A DNA stretch of 5,822 nucleotides, from assembly GCA_964596775.1 (NCBI GenBank), contig CAZQVN010000111.1, positions 1-5,822 on the forward strand. The letters are read 5' to 3'. Under the pieces are notes generated by a model, which did not search any database, was not told the origin of the DNA, and saw only the letters and a list, made by a program, of their open reading frames with translations. The position numbers were made by a program, and so were the translations under genes. The stretch comes from CAZQVN01 sp964596775 (GTDB lineage: Bacteria; Eisenbacteria; RBG-16-71-46; JABDJR01; JAWXBZ01). Below, one piece after another: positions 1 through 5,690 of this stretch (position 1 is its first letter; the number at the start of each line of letters is the position of its first letter).

Positions 1-804
1 CGCCGCGCGGTGGAATCGGATCGACAGCGTTCCCCCGGCGCGCAGCGGGTTCGGCCAGACGGCGAGGGTCACCGGGGTTTGCCGCGGCGCCAGCGAGATC
101 ATGAACGCGCGCAGCCCCGGGACCTGCCCCGGCAGGGCGAGCGCGGCGTTTTCGATGCTGCCGCTGTAGTTGGCCCGCTCGCCGCCGAACAGGACGCGGA
201 AGTCCTCGGCGAAGATTTCATTGGGGCGGTTCCGGTGCGCGGCGCCTTCGTGATAGACGGCGGTGTCTCCGATCCCGCGGAGTTCACGGTAGCGATTCCA
301 CGCCGCGCCGTTCGAATCGGGAAGCAGGCGCTGGTGAACGACGTGGCCGAGTTCGTGGACGACCAGGGCGTGCACCTGTTCTTCGGTCCGCGGATATGTG
401 CCGGGGCTCAGGTAGATGCGCCCCTGTTCCGTCGAGGACGCCATGAGACCGCGACGCGGATACGGAAGGATGTAGATGTTCACGTTGACCAGGCCGGGGG
501 TGTCGGCCTGAAGGCTCTTGAGGGCCTCGTTGACGACGCGGGCGTCGACCGGGTGAAAGCGGCCGGATCCGCGGTTGGTGATGGCGGGGTCGTCGATCGA
601 CGTGACGAGATCCCAGGCACCGCCGGCGGGATCGTCGAAGACGAGACCGTTTCCGCTCGCGCGCGTGAACGACGCCAGAACTTCGCCGGCATCGTGGATA
701 CGCCACGACATGTCGGCCCGGGCCGTTCCGCAGAGAACGACGAGGGTCAGAACCGCCGCGGCAGCCCGAAGGCCGGCCCGGCGGGCCCGTTGCGCTGATA
801 TCAT
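1..804 (-). CDS. Secreted putative HEXXH zinc metallopeptidase with FlgD-like C-terminal start (partial)
   Basis: The frame is open from ATG at 804 to the left edge with no stop, giving 268 visible residues, so the C-terminus is missing. Residues 1-30 look like a Sec signal peptide: an Arg-rich start, a hydrophobic core (AAAAVLTLVVLCG) and an A-R-A cleavage site before D31. The motif HELGH at 150-154 is the gluzincin-type zinc site (H150, E151, H154). NEIFAEDF at 195-202 supplies a third-ligand glutamate, E196 or E200, 42-46 residues downstream, a spacing like that of lethal-factor-type peptidases. Residues 249-264 (VWPNPLRAGGTLSIRF) match the opening of FlgD-like Ig or sorting-type domains, which often end secreted proteins in FCB-group and candidate-phylum bacteria. 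The ATG has GAGGA at 819-815, ten nt upstream. It lies on the same strand as the sigma operon but behind a 227-nt gap, so it is probably a separate unit. Secretion and the zinc site are well supported. Substrate and exact family are unknown. Confidence 0.8.
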   Translation of the reverse strand, partial: MISAQRARRAGLRAAAAVLTLVVLCGTARADMSWRIHDAGEVLASFTRASGNGLVFDDPAGGAWDLVTSIDDPAITNRGSGRFHPVDARVVNEALKSLQADTPGLVNVNIYILPYPRRGLMASSTEQGRIYLSPGTYPRTEEQVHALVVHELGHVVHQRLLPDSNGAAWNRYRELRGIGDTAVYHEGAAHRNRPNEIFAEDFRVLFGGERANYSGSIENAALALPGQVPGLRAFMISLAPRQTPVTLAVWPNPLRAGGTLSIRFHRAA

Positions 805-836
805 GATGTTTTTTTCCTCTAGGACGGCACCTAAAG

Positions 837-866
837 GTTACAACATCCGTGCCATGAAAACGGGAA
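837..866 (-). promoter_or_regulatory. Weak candidate promoter of the metallopeptidase gene
   Basis: On the minus strand, TTCCCG (866-861) and TGTAAC (842-837) are 18 nt apart. The second hexamer is preceded by TG in an extended -10 arrangement. They match the sigma-70 consensus at 3/6 and 4/6 positions. A start near 830 would leave a leader of about 26 nt containing GAGGA at 819-815. This stretch is more AT-rich than its surroundings, which fits a promoter, but the match is weak. Confidence 0.28.
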
Positions 867-884
867 AAAGCCGGAGCGGAGAGG

Positions 885-898
885 GCGTGACGTCACGC
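885..898. repeat. Perfect 14-bp palindrome, possible operator
   Basis: GCGTGACGTCACGC is its own reverse complement. It lies in the gap between the metallopeptidase gene and the operon upstream, about 80 bp before the peptidase start. The position and the TGACGTCA core would suit a dimeric regulator. As an RNA hairpin it would have only a five-bp stem with a four-nt loop and no following U run, so it is not a good terminator. One perfect 14-bp palindrome in a window this size is not improbable by chance. Confidence 0.3.
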
Positions 899-1031
899 GC
901 CGATGTGCGTGCGCAGTCGGCGGTTGCGGGAACGGAACGATTCGAGGCGCGCTTTGGGCGCGGACGACGCCCGCTCGACCCGGGCGGACACACCCGATGC
1001 GGCGGGGGATCCGGCCCGTTTGCGGGGTCGC

Positions 1032-2318
1032 CTATGGAGAGTCCGGTCCGCGCGTAGGTTGCGGCGGCGGGTCCGCCGGGCCTTCCGATGCCGGCGGCGG
1101 CTGGGCTGCCGGCGGCGCGGGAGGCGCCGGGGCGGCCATCGGCGGGCTCGGCGCAACAGGCGGATTCGGCGACAGCGGAGCCATCGGCGCGTAGGGCGAC
1201 GGCGTTCCGGGAGGGAGCCCCGACGACGGCGGCGGTGCGGCCGCGGGCGGCGCCGGCGGCGTCGGGCGGCTGCGGAACCGCGTTCCGAGAATGGCGCCGA
1301 GGCCGACCAGCGACGACGTGAACGAAATGATCATCCCGGCTAGAAGCAGGAAGAAGATCGGGAATCCCCCGACGCCGAGGCCGCGCAGCAGGACGGACAG
1401 CATGTGCAGGCCGCTGATCACGAGAAGGCCGATGAACACCGTCCGGACCTGCGTGCCTCCGCTGCCGTGCTCCACGGACGCTCCGACCCGGTGCCCGGCG
1501 ACGACCCAGCCGAGGAACATGAAGATCGGATAGAGAAAGATCAGCGCGAGGGCCACCGGTATCCCGATCAGGGTGATGAGGAGCAGAACGAACGCCACGA
1601 GGGCCAGGAACGGCGAGAGCAGGCCCAGCAGGAACGACGGGAACGGCTCGCGGCCCAGGTACTCGCTGGCGAACGCGATCCGGTCGCGCCCGAGGTAGAG
1701 GGCCACCGCGGCGAACGCGAAGACGATGAGGTAGAAGACGATCCAGCGCATGAGTTCGATGAACGTGCTCTGGCGCGGCGTCTTCGCCTTCCAGAACGGC
1801 ATCGGGAGCTTCAGCCCCACCTGCACCTTCTCGCCGCCGACGCGGGACGTCCTCGAGCGCTCGAACCCGCCGGCCACGGACACGGCATCGCCGGACACGT
1901 AGGCGCTGTCGCCGAGAGTGAGCGTGCCGCCGATGGCCACGGCGTCGCCGTAGACCTTGCCGAGGATCGTCACGCTGCCGCCGATGGCCACCACGTTTCC
2001 GTCGATGACCTCGTCCTTCTCGATGAAGATGTCGTCGCCCATGAGGACGATGTCGCCCTCGTTGCCGTCGTCCACGCGGACGTGCGCGGACCCGAGACTG
2101 ATGTCGACCTTGCCTCCGCGCGACCCGGATCCGACACGGATCACGCCGTCGTCCTCGCCGTCGCTGCCGGGTCCGAGATGGATGTCGACGGTGTCCGATC
2201 CGGCCCCCTCGGTCTGGGCCCGGGCCGCCACGGCGGACAGGAGCCCGCAGGTCGCGAGGCTCAGGAATAGGGCGTGGACGAGGACACGGAACTTCAGGGA
2301 ACGGATCGTTTCAATCAT
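1032..2318 (-). CDS. Bactofilin-like repeat domain fused to multi-pass membrane domain, third gene of ECF sigma operon
   Basis: The protein has 428 residues. Residues 1-34 form a signal peptide (cleavage after A-R-A, before Q35). A Gly/Asp-rich region (40-92) is followed by a short beta-solenoid-like domain at about 97-152. That domain repeats the motif G-[ND]-x-V-[AS]-[IV]-[GA]-G at 107, 124 and 143, as in bactofilin-type polymer-forming proteins. About five membrane segments follow (roughly 188-209, 228-252, 254-276, 293-312, 319-345), including ITLIGIP (248-254), typical of this membrane family. Residues 350-428 are a low-complexity Pro/Ala/Ser tail. The start at 2318 is preferred over an in-frame one at 2399 because it has a strong ribosome site and a signal peptide directly after it, and avoids a long overlap with the anti-sigma gene. 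The gap to that gene is 13 nt, so they are probably cotranscribed. The predicted topology puts the repeat domain outside and the tail in the cytoplasm. A role as sensor, scaffold or effector of the sigma system is inferred from position only. Confidence 0.85.
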   Translation of the reverse strand: MIETIRSLKFRVLVHALFLSLATCGLLSAVAARAQTEGAGSDTVDIHLGPGSDGEDDGVIRVGSGSRGGKVDISLGSAHVRVDDGNEGDIVLMGDDIFIEKDEVIDGNVVAIGGSVTILGKVYGDAVAIGGTLTLGDSAYVSGDAVSVAGGFERSRTSRVGGEKVQVGLKLPMPFWKAKTPRQSTFIELMRWIVFYLIVFAFAAVALYLGRDRIAFASEYLGREPFPSFLLGLLSPFLALVAFVLLLITLIGIPVALALIFLYPIFMFLGWVVAGHRVGASVEHGSGGTQVRTVFIGLLVISGLHMLSVLLRGLGVGGFPIFFLLLAGMIISFTSSLVGLGAILGTRFRSRPTPPAPPAAAPPPSSGLPPGTPSPYAPMAPLSPNPPVAPSPPMAAPAPPAPPAAQPPPASEGPADPPPQPTRGPDSP

Positions 2319-2322
2319 GCGA

Positions 2323-2333
2323 CTCCTCACCTC
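2323..2333 (-). promoter_or_regulatory. Ribosome binding site deciding the bactofilin-like gene start
   Basis: On the minus strand GAGGTGAGGAG runs from 2333 to 2323. GAGGTGA matches the extended Shine-Dalgarno sequence and lies 8 nt before the ATG at 2318. It overlaps the stop codon of the anti-sigma gene (2334-2332), so translation of the two genes may be coupled. Confidence 0.75.
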
Positions 2334-3033
2334 AACAGAACAGACTGACACGATGTCCCCCTCCCCCGACGGCGGGCCCGGAGGCCAGCCGCACCGCACC
2401 CAGCAGAACCAGCAGCGACACGAGCATCGTCAGGAACCAGAACTCCGATCCGACGGCATTGAAAGCCAGAGACAGCGAATGTGCAACCGGCCGGAACCGG
2501 ACCGCAACGTCCATGAGCACGTCGGACACCGTGACCGCCGCCACCACCTGGCGGGCTCCGTCGGTGACGATGCCCGCGCCGGCCTGCGCCGCCTGGACGA
2601 TGGTGCGGTTAGCCAGCTTTTCCGGACCGCCGACGCTCTGCGCGTAGAGCGTGAGGAACGTGAGGACGGCCACGCCGAGCAGGGCCGCGGCGCCGAGATA
2701 GGCGCGGACCGGCGCCGGCAGAACGGCGAAGCGGCGGGCCACCGCGTCCAGCGGCCGGGGCCGGTGGACGTGAACCGGGGCGTGCAGCGCGGGAATCCGG
2801 GAGAGGACTTCCTCGTTGAACGCCGGGCGGGGATCGAGAAGCGACAACGAGTTCAGCGAGAGTTCCAGGCTCCGGTAGGCCTCGGCCTCCCTGCGGCAGA
2901 CGGCGCAGGCCTCCAGGTGCGTTTCGAACACGCGCCGGGACGCCGCGTCGAGGTCGCCGTCGAGCCAGGCGAACAGTTCCGCCTCGCTGGATCCGCAGTC
3001 CCTCCGTGCCGTCATGTCGTCGAACTCGTTCAT
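2332..3033 (-). CDS. Membrane anti-sigma factor with zinc-binding ZAS domain
   Basis: The protein has 233 residues. The N-terminal cytoplasmic domain has the zinc-associated anti-sigma signature H39-x3-C43-x2-C46 (THLEACAVC), preceded by the acidic ELFAWLDGDLD stretch usual for these domains. Two hydrophobic segments follow, at about 111-131 and 196-216, with a loop of about 65 residues between them that would be outside the membrane. Many ZAS proteins have a single membrane segment, so two is a slight variation. ZAS anti-sigma factors bind and inhibit the ECF sigma factor encoded beside them until a signal releases it. Here the sigma gene lies 27 nt upstream and the bactofilin-like gene 13 nt downstream. 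The start at 3033 has GAGG 5 nt upstream; an internal Met at 3015 is less well placed. The pairing with the sigma factor is strongly supported by motif and context. The signal sensed is unknown. Confidence 0.92.
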   Translation of the reverse strand: MNEFDDMTARRDCGSSEAELFAWLDGDLDAASRRVFETHLEACAVCRREAEAYRSLELSLNSLSLLDPRPAFNEEVLSRIPALHAPVHVHRPRPLDAVARRFAVLPAPVRAYLGAAALLGVAVLTFLTLYAQSVGGPEKLANRTIVQAAQAGAGIVTDGARQVVAAVTVSDVLMDVAVRFRPVAHSLSLAFNAVGSEFWFLTMLVSLLVLLGAVRLASGPAVGGGGHRVSLFC

Positions 3034-3060
3034 GGTGTCCTCGTCCTTCGTGCCGCCGGG

Positions 3061-3639
3061 TCAGCCCCAGCGTTCGAACTTTTCCCTGAGCATCTTGTGC
3101 GCCCGATGGATCCGGGCCTTGACCGTGCCGAGGGGCAGGTTCAGCGCCTCGGCGATTTCATCGTACGACATATCGCTCTGATGCCGGAGCAATATCACGA
3201 TCCGGTACGGCGCGGGCAGGGTGCGGACCATCCGGTCCAGCCGTTCCGCGCTTTCCTTTTCCTCGAAGTTTTCGTCGGGGCCAGCGTCGGCGCTTTCGAG
3301 GTCGATCGTGTGCTCTTCGCGATCATGGCCCGCCTCCTGCACCAGGGAGATCGTCTTCAGTTTTCTCTTCCTGTAGTAGTCCACACACAAGTTCGTCGTA
3401 ATCCGGAACAGCCAGGCCGGGAAACTGCGGCTGGTGTCGAAGGACTCCAGGCTTCGGAACGCCCTGATGAACGCCTCCTGGGCCAGGTCCTGCGCTTCCT
3501 CCTTGTTGTTCACCATCCGCCAGACCAGGCTCAACACCTGCCGCCGGTACTTTTCCAGCAACTGCGTGTAGGCGCTCTGGTCGTTGGCCAGGCACCGCTG
3601 GATCAGGTCTGCATCGTTGTCGCGCTTCTCTGACCTCAC
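3061..3639 (-). CDS. ECF-type RNA polymerase sigma factor (sigma-70 family)
   Basis: The protein has 192 residues, the normal size for an ECF sigma factor. Region 2 spans about 25-92 and includes AQDLAQEAFIRAFRSL (core binding) and FPAWLFRITTNLCVDYYRKRK at 73-93, which corresponds to the -10 melting and recognition part. A charged linker (about 94-130) replaces region 3, as usual in ECF factors. Region 4 (about 133-186) carries the helix-turn-helix DEIAEALNLPLGTVKARIHRA (positions 160-180) that reads the -35 element. The start is GTG at 3639, with AGGA six nt upstream and no in-frame ATG near it. It is the first gene of the operon and sits directly before its anti-sigma gene, the usual order. 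ECF factors normally drive their own operon, and a candidate ECF-type promoter lies just upstream. I cannot assign an ECF group or target genes from sequence reading alone. Confidence 0.96.
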   Translation of the reverse strand: MRSEKRDNDADLIQRCLANDQSAYTQLLEKYRRQVLSLVWRMVNNKEEAQDLAQEAFIRAFRSLESFDTSRSFPAWLFRITTNLCVDYYRKRKLKTISLVQEAGHDREEHTIDLESADAGPDENFEEKESAERLDRMVRTLPAPYRIVILLRHQSDMSYDEIAEALNLPLGTVKARIHRAHKMLREKFERWG

Positions 3640-3658
3640 GGCGTGTCCTGTGTTGTGG

Positions 3659-3687
3659 TTTACGGTTTCGGCGGGAGTCGGGTTTCA
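3659..3687 (-). promoter_or_regulatory. Candidate autoregulated ECF promoter of the sigma operon
   Basis: On the minus strand TGAAAC (3687-3682) and CGTAAA (3664-3659) are separated by 17 nt. An AAC-containing -35 and a CGT(A/C)-containing -10 are common in ECF-dependent promoters, and most ECF operons are autoregulated. Transcription would start near 3652 and leave a leader of only about 12 nt, just enough for the AGGA ribosome site before the GTG at 3639. The assignment comes from pattern reading of one site. Confidence 0.33.
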
Positions 3688-3720
3688 GGATGTTGCCACC
3701 GGCCGGGAACTTAGGGACAG

Positions 3721-3749
3721 GGCGCCCGCCGCGTCAACACGGCGCCCGC
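3721..3749. repeat. Direct repeat of a 9-mer with 20-bp period in the eno/sigma divergent region
   Basis: GGCGCCCGC occurs at 3721-3729 and again at 3741-3749, so the copies begin exactly 20 bp apart, close to two helical turns. Each contains the six-bp palindrome GGCGCC. The pair lies between the two divergent promoters and beside the larger dyad at 3751. It could be a double protein-binding site, but GC-rich DNA makes such matches easier to find by chance. Confidence 0.35.
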
Positions 3750-3750
3750 G

Positions 3751-3773
3751 GCTTCCCGACCGTGTCGGGAAGC
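3751..3773. repeat. Perfect inverted repeat (10-bp arms, 3-nt centre) upstream of the eno promoter
   Basis: The arms GCTTCCCGAC (3751-3760) and GTCGGGAAGC (3764-3773) are exact reverse complements around CGT. The dyad ends 9 nt before the -35 hexamer of the eno promoter. Neither strand has a T run after the stem, and no rightward gene precedes it, so a terminator is unlikely. A regulator operator acting on eno, or on both divergent units, is the better reading. The protein that would bind it is unknown. Confidence 0.55.
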
Positions 3774-3782
3774 TCTAAACCC

Positions 3783-3811
3783 TTGACATGTAAGCAAATT
3801 AAGGATAGAAG
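3783..3811 (+). promoter_or_regulatory. Sigma-70-type promoter of the eno-ftsB unit
   Basis: A perfect -35 hexamer TTGACA (3783-3788) is followed after 17 nt by TAGAAG (3806-3811), a 4/6 match to the -10 consensus. It lies in an abrupt AT-rich patch (about 3775-3830) within otherwise GC-rich DNA. Transcription would begin near 3818, giving an untranslated leader of about 80 nt before the enolase ATG. Confidence 0.65.
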
Positions 3812-3884
3812 TGACAAGTTGCTTTATTCTCCCCCATCCGACCCCGGACAGGGCCGACGGGCGTTCGACGGCGATTCGATCCAA

Positions 3885-3890
3885 AGAGGA
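3885..3890 (+). promoter_or_regulatory. eno: Ribosome binding site of eno
   Basis: AGAGGA lies 9 nt before the ATG at 3900 and six nt before an in-frame GTG at 3897. The ATG is preferred because MTTIDFVYAREIIDSRG aligns with the normal enolase N-terminus. The same frame stays open upstream to 3690, but that extension matches no enolase sequence and crosses the promoter. It is therefore not coding. Confidence 0.7.
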
Positions 3891-3899
3891 CATGGCGTG

Positions 3900-5195
3900 A
3901 TGACGACGATTGACTTCGTGTATGCCCGGGAGATCATCGACTCCCGCGGAAACCCCACGATCGAGGTCGATGTGCACCTGACCGGCGGCGGCGAGGGGCG
4001 GGCGGCGGTGCCTTCCGGAGCCTCGACGGGCGCCCTCGAAGCGCTGGAACTGCGGGACGGCGACAAGGGGCGCTATCTCGGCAAGGGCGTCCTCAAGGCC
4101 ATCGAGAACGTCAACGGCGTGATCGGCCCGGAGATCGCCGGCGAGGACGCGCTGGACCAGGCGCTGATCGACGGCATCCTGCTCGAGCTGGACGGCACCG
4201 ACAACAAGGAAAAACTCGGCGCCAACGCCATGCTCGGCGTTTCGCTGGCCGTGGCCCGGGCCGCGTCCGACGCGCTCGGCGTTCCCCTCTTCCGCTACCT
4301 CGGCGGCCCCACGGCGCGCGTTCTTCCCGTGCCGATGATGAACGTCCTGAACGGCGGCGCGCACGCGGACAACAACGTGGATTTCCAGGAATTCATGGTC
4401 GTTCCGCACGGCGCGGACACGTTTGCCGAAGGCCTGCGGATGGGCATCGAGGTGTTCCACTCGCTGAAGGGCGTGCTGAAGGGGAAGAACCTGAACACGG
4501 CCGTCGGTGACGAGGGCGGTTTCGCGCCCGACCTCAAGTCGAACGCCGAGGCGCTCGAACTGCTGATGACCGCCATCGAAAAGGCCGGCTACAAGCCGGG
4601 CGGCCAGGTGTCGTTCGCCCTGGATCTCGCGTCGTCGGAGTTCTACAAGGACGGCACGTACACCCTGGGCGGAGACGGCAACAAGAAGCTCGATTCCGCA
4701 GGCATGGTCGGCGTGCTGAAGGAACTGTGCGGCCGGTTTCCGATCGTCTCGATCGAGGACGGCCTGAACGAGGACGACTGGGACGGCTGGAAGATGCTGA
4801 CGGACGCCCTCGGATCGACCGTGCAGCTCGTCGGCGACGACCTGTTCGTCACCAACACGAAGATTCTCAGGAAGGGGATCGACGCCGGCGTGGCCAACTC
4901 GATCCTCGTCAAGGTGAACCAGATCGGCACGCTGACCGAAACGCTGGCGGCGGTCGACATGGCCCATCGCGCGTCGTACACCGCGGTGATGAGCCACCGC
5001 AGCGGCGAAACGGAAGACACGACGATCGCCGACCTGGCCGTGGCCACCGGCGTCGGCCAGATCAAGACCGGCAGCGCCTCGCGCACGGACCGGGTCTGCA
5101 AGTACAACCAGCTCCTGCGCATCGAGGAACGTCTCGGCGACGCCGCGCTCTATCCCGGACTGTCCGCGTTCAACGCGAAGGGAGGCCGTCGATGA
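3900..5195 (+). CDS. eno: Enolase (phosphopyruvate hydratase)
   Basis: This cytoplasmic glycolytic enzyme interconverts 2-phosphoglycerate and phosphoenolpyruvate. At 431 residues it is full length for bacteria (E. coli has 432), and its numbering is about three lower. The N-terminal domain has AREIIDSRGNPT (9-20) and the mobile serine loop SGAST (39-43). The barrel has GGAHADN (H155), FQEFM (E164), and GDEGGF with the catalytic acid/base E205. The magnesium ligands are D242 (ALDLASSEF), E286 (SIEDGL) and D313 (VGDD). The catalytic base is K338 (ILVKVNQIG). SHRSGETEDTTIADLAV begins at 365 and K389 lies in GQIKTGSASR. No key residue is missing. The gene has its own promoter and a dyad upstream, and diverges from the sigma operon. 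Its TGA overlaps the ATG of the division gene in an ATGA arrangement, so the two are cotranscribed. Enolase is also a component of the RNA degradosome in some bacteria, but nothing here bears on that. Confidence 0.99.
   Translation: MTTIDFVYAREIIDSRGNPTIEVDVHLTGGGEGRAAVPSGASTGALEALELRDGDKGRYLGKGVLKAIENVNGVIGPEIAGEDALDQALIDGILLELDGTDNKEKLGANAMLGVSLAVARAASDALGVPLFRYLGGPTARVLPVPMMNVLNGGAHADNNVDFQEFMVVPHGADTFAEGLRMGIEVFHSLKGVLKGKNLNTAVGDEGGFAPDLKSNAEALELLMTAIEKAGYKPGGQVSFALDLASSEFYKDGTYTLGGDGNKKLDSAGMVGVLKELCGRFPIVSIEDGLNEDDWDGWKMLTDALGSTVQLVGDDLFVTNTKILRKGIDAGVANSILVKVNQIGTLTETLAAVDMAHRASYTAVMSHRSGETEDTTIADLAVATGVGQIKTGSASRTDRVCKYNQLLRIEERLGDAALYPGLSAFNAKGGRR
5178..5185 (+). promoter_or_regulatory. 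ftsB: Ribosome binding site of ftsB inside the eno 3' end
   Basis: AAGGGAGG lies within the last codons of enolase, six nt before the ATG at 5192. It is a strong site, so the downstream gene can be initiated independently as well as by ribosomes ending on enolase. Confidence 0.75.
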
Positions 5196-5647
5196 GCCGC
5201 CCCCGCTTCACGCCGGACGCCGCGCTGAAGTACCAGCGCGCCTACCAGGGCGCGTACGAAGGCGCGCTGCATCACTGGAAGAAGTTCCTGTTCATGCTCG
5301 TGGCCGGGCTCACCGTCCTCTATGCCTACGAGTTTCTGGCCGGCCCGAACGGCTGGTGGACGATCCAGAAGGTGGCGCGGGAGACGGAATTGATGGAGCA
5401 GGAAAACCAGCTCCTGGCCCGGCAGGTTCACGAGTTGAAGATGCAGGACCGGAAGCTGGAAACGGACGATTTCGTCCTGGAAAAGACGGTCCGCGAGAAC
5501 CTGCGGATGGCGCTGCCGGGGGAGGTCCTCTACCTGTTCAACGAAACGCCGGAAAACGCCTACAGCACCGCCCCGGTGGAATTCGAGGACGTGACGGTGG
5601 CGAAACGCCCGCCGAAGAAGGAGCCGAAGGCCCCGAAGGGGCATTGA
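5192..5647 (+). CDS. ftsB: FtsB/DivIC-family septum formation initiator protein
   Basis: The protein has 151 residues. A cytoplasmic N-terminus of about 30 residues is followed by one membrane segment (about 31-50, KFLFMLVAGLTVLYAYEFLA). A Gln/Glu/Leu-rich coiled coil follows at about 57-92 (ETELMEQENQLLARQVHELK). Next comes the family's C-terminal block at 93-116 (DFVLEKTVRENLRMALPGEV, then LYLF), which resembles the usual E-x-x-A-R-E-x-L-G-x-x-x-P-G-E segment. In known systems FtsB/DivIC joins FtsL and FtsQ/DivIB in the divisome and helps activate septal wall synthesis. The start is the ATG overlapping the enolase stop, with a strong ribosome site. The eno-ftsB order is known from proteobacteria and supports the call. 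The N-terminus and the Lys/Pro-rich tail (137-151) make it longer than the roughly 100-residue E. coli FtsB. Membership of the family is firm; FtsB rather than another DivIC-like paralogue rests on context. Confidence 0.88.
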   Translation: MSRPRFTPDAALKYQRAYQGAYEGALHHWKKFLFMLVAGLTVLYAYEFLAGPNGWWTIQKVARETELMEQENQLLARQVHELKMQDRKLETDDFVLEKTVRENLRMALPGEVLYLFNETPENAYSTAPVEFEDVTVAKRPPKKEPKAPKGH

Positions 5648-5690
5648 GGGGGCGCTGAGGGGCGAAAATGCGCCGTTGCCGGTTTCGAGG

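Noticed and set aside
284..706. Minus-strand frame overlapping the metallopeptidase in another register, possible frameshift
   Set aside because: The peptidase frame reads without interruption from 804 to the left edge once base 241 onward is followed carefully, so no frameshift is needed.
10..798. 262-residue plus-strand open frame at the left edge
   Set aside because: It is antisense to the signal-peptide HEXXH protein, which has a ribosome site and domain motifs, whereas this frame has none.
870..1031. Intrinsic terminator after the sigma operon
   Set aside because: The T run on the minus strand (near 870-866) is not directly preceded by a stable stem, and the nearby palindrome at 885-898 is some 15-20 nt away with a short stem.
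903..1343. Arg-rich plus-strand frames opposite the Pro/Ala tail
   Set aside because: Arg and Gly codons here are the complements of the proline and alanine codons of the tail. There is no ribosome site or conserved motif.
2319..2399. 27-residue N-terminal extension of the bactofilin-like protein
   Set aside because: It would overlap the anti-sigma gene by about 70 nt, lacks a ribosome site, and would put extra residues before a normal signal peptide.
1957..3633. 558-residue plus-strand open frame opposite the sigma, anti-sigma and bactofilin-like genes
   Set aside because: It lies antisense to three genes with clear domains. Its translation is Arg/Gln/Glu/His-rich with no recognisable fold, as expected from the opposite strand of GC-rich codons.
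3711..4997. 428-residue minus-strand open frame opposite enolase
   Set aside because: It is a mirror of a fully conserved enolase gene, with Arg/Val/His-rich composition and no motif of its own.
5630..5642. GCCCC-GAA-GGGGC hairpin at the end of ftsB as a terminator
   Set aside because: The stem has only five bp, lies inside the coding region and is followed by G-rich sequence rather than a T run. I see no clear intrinsic terminator between ftsB and the tRNA.
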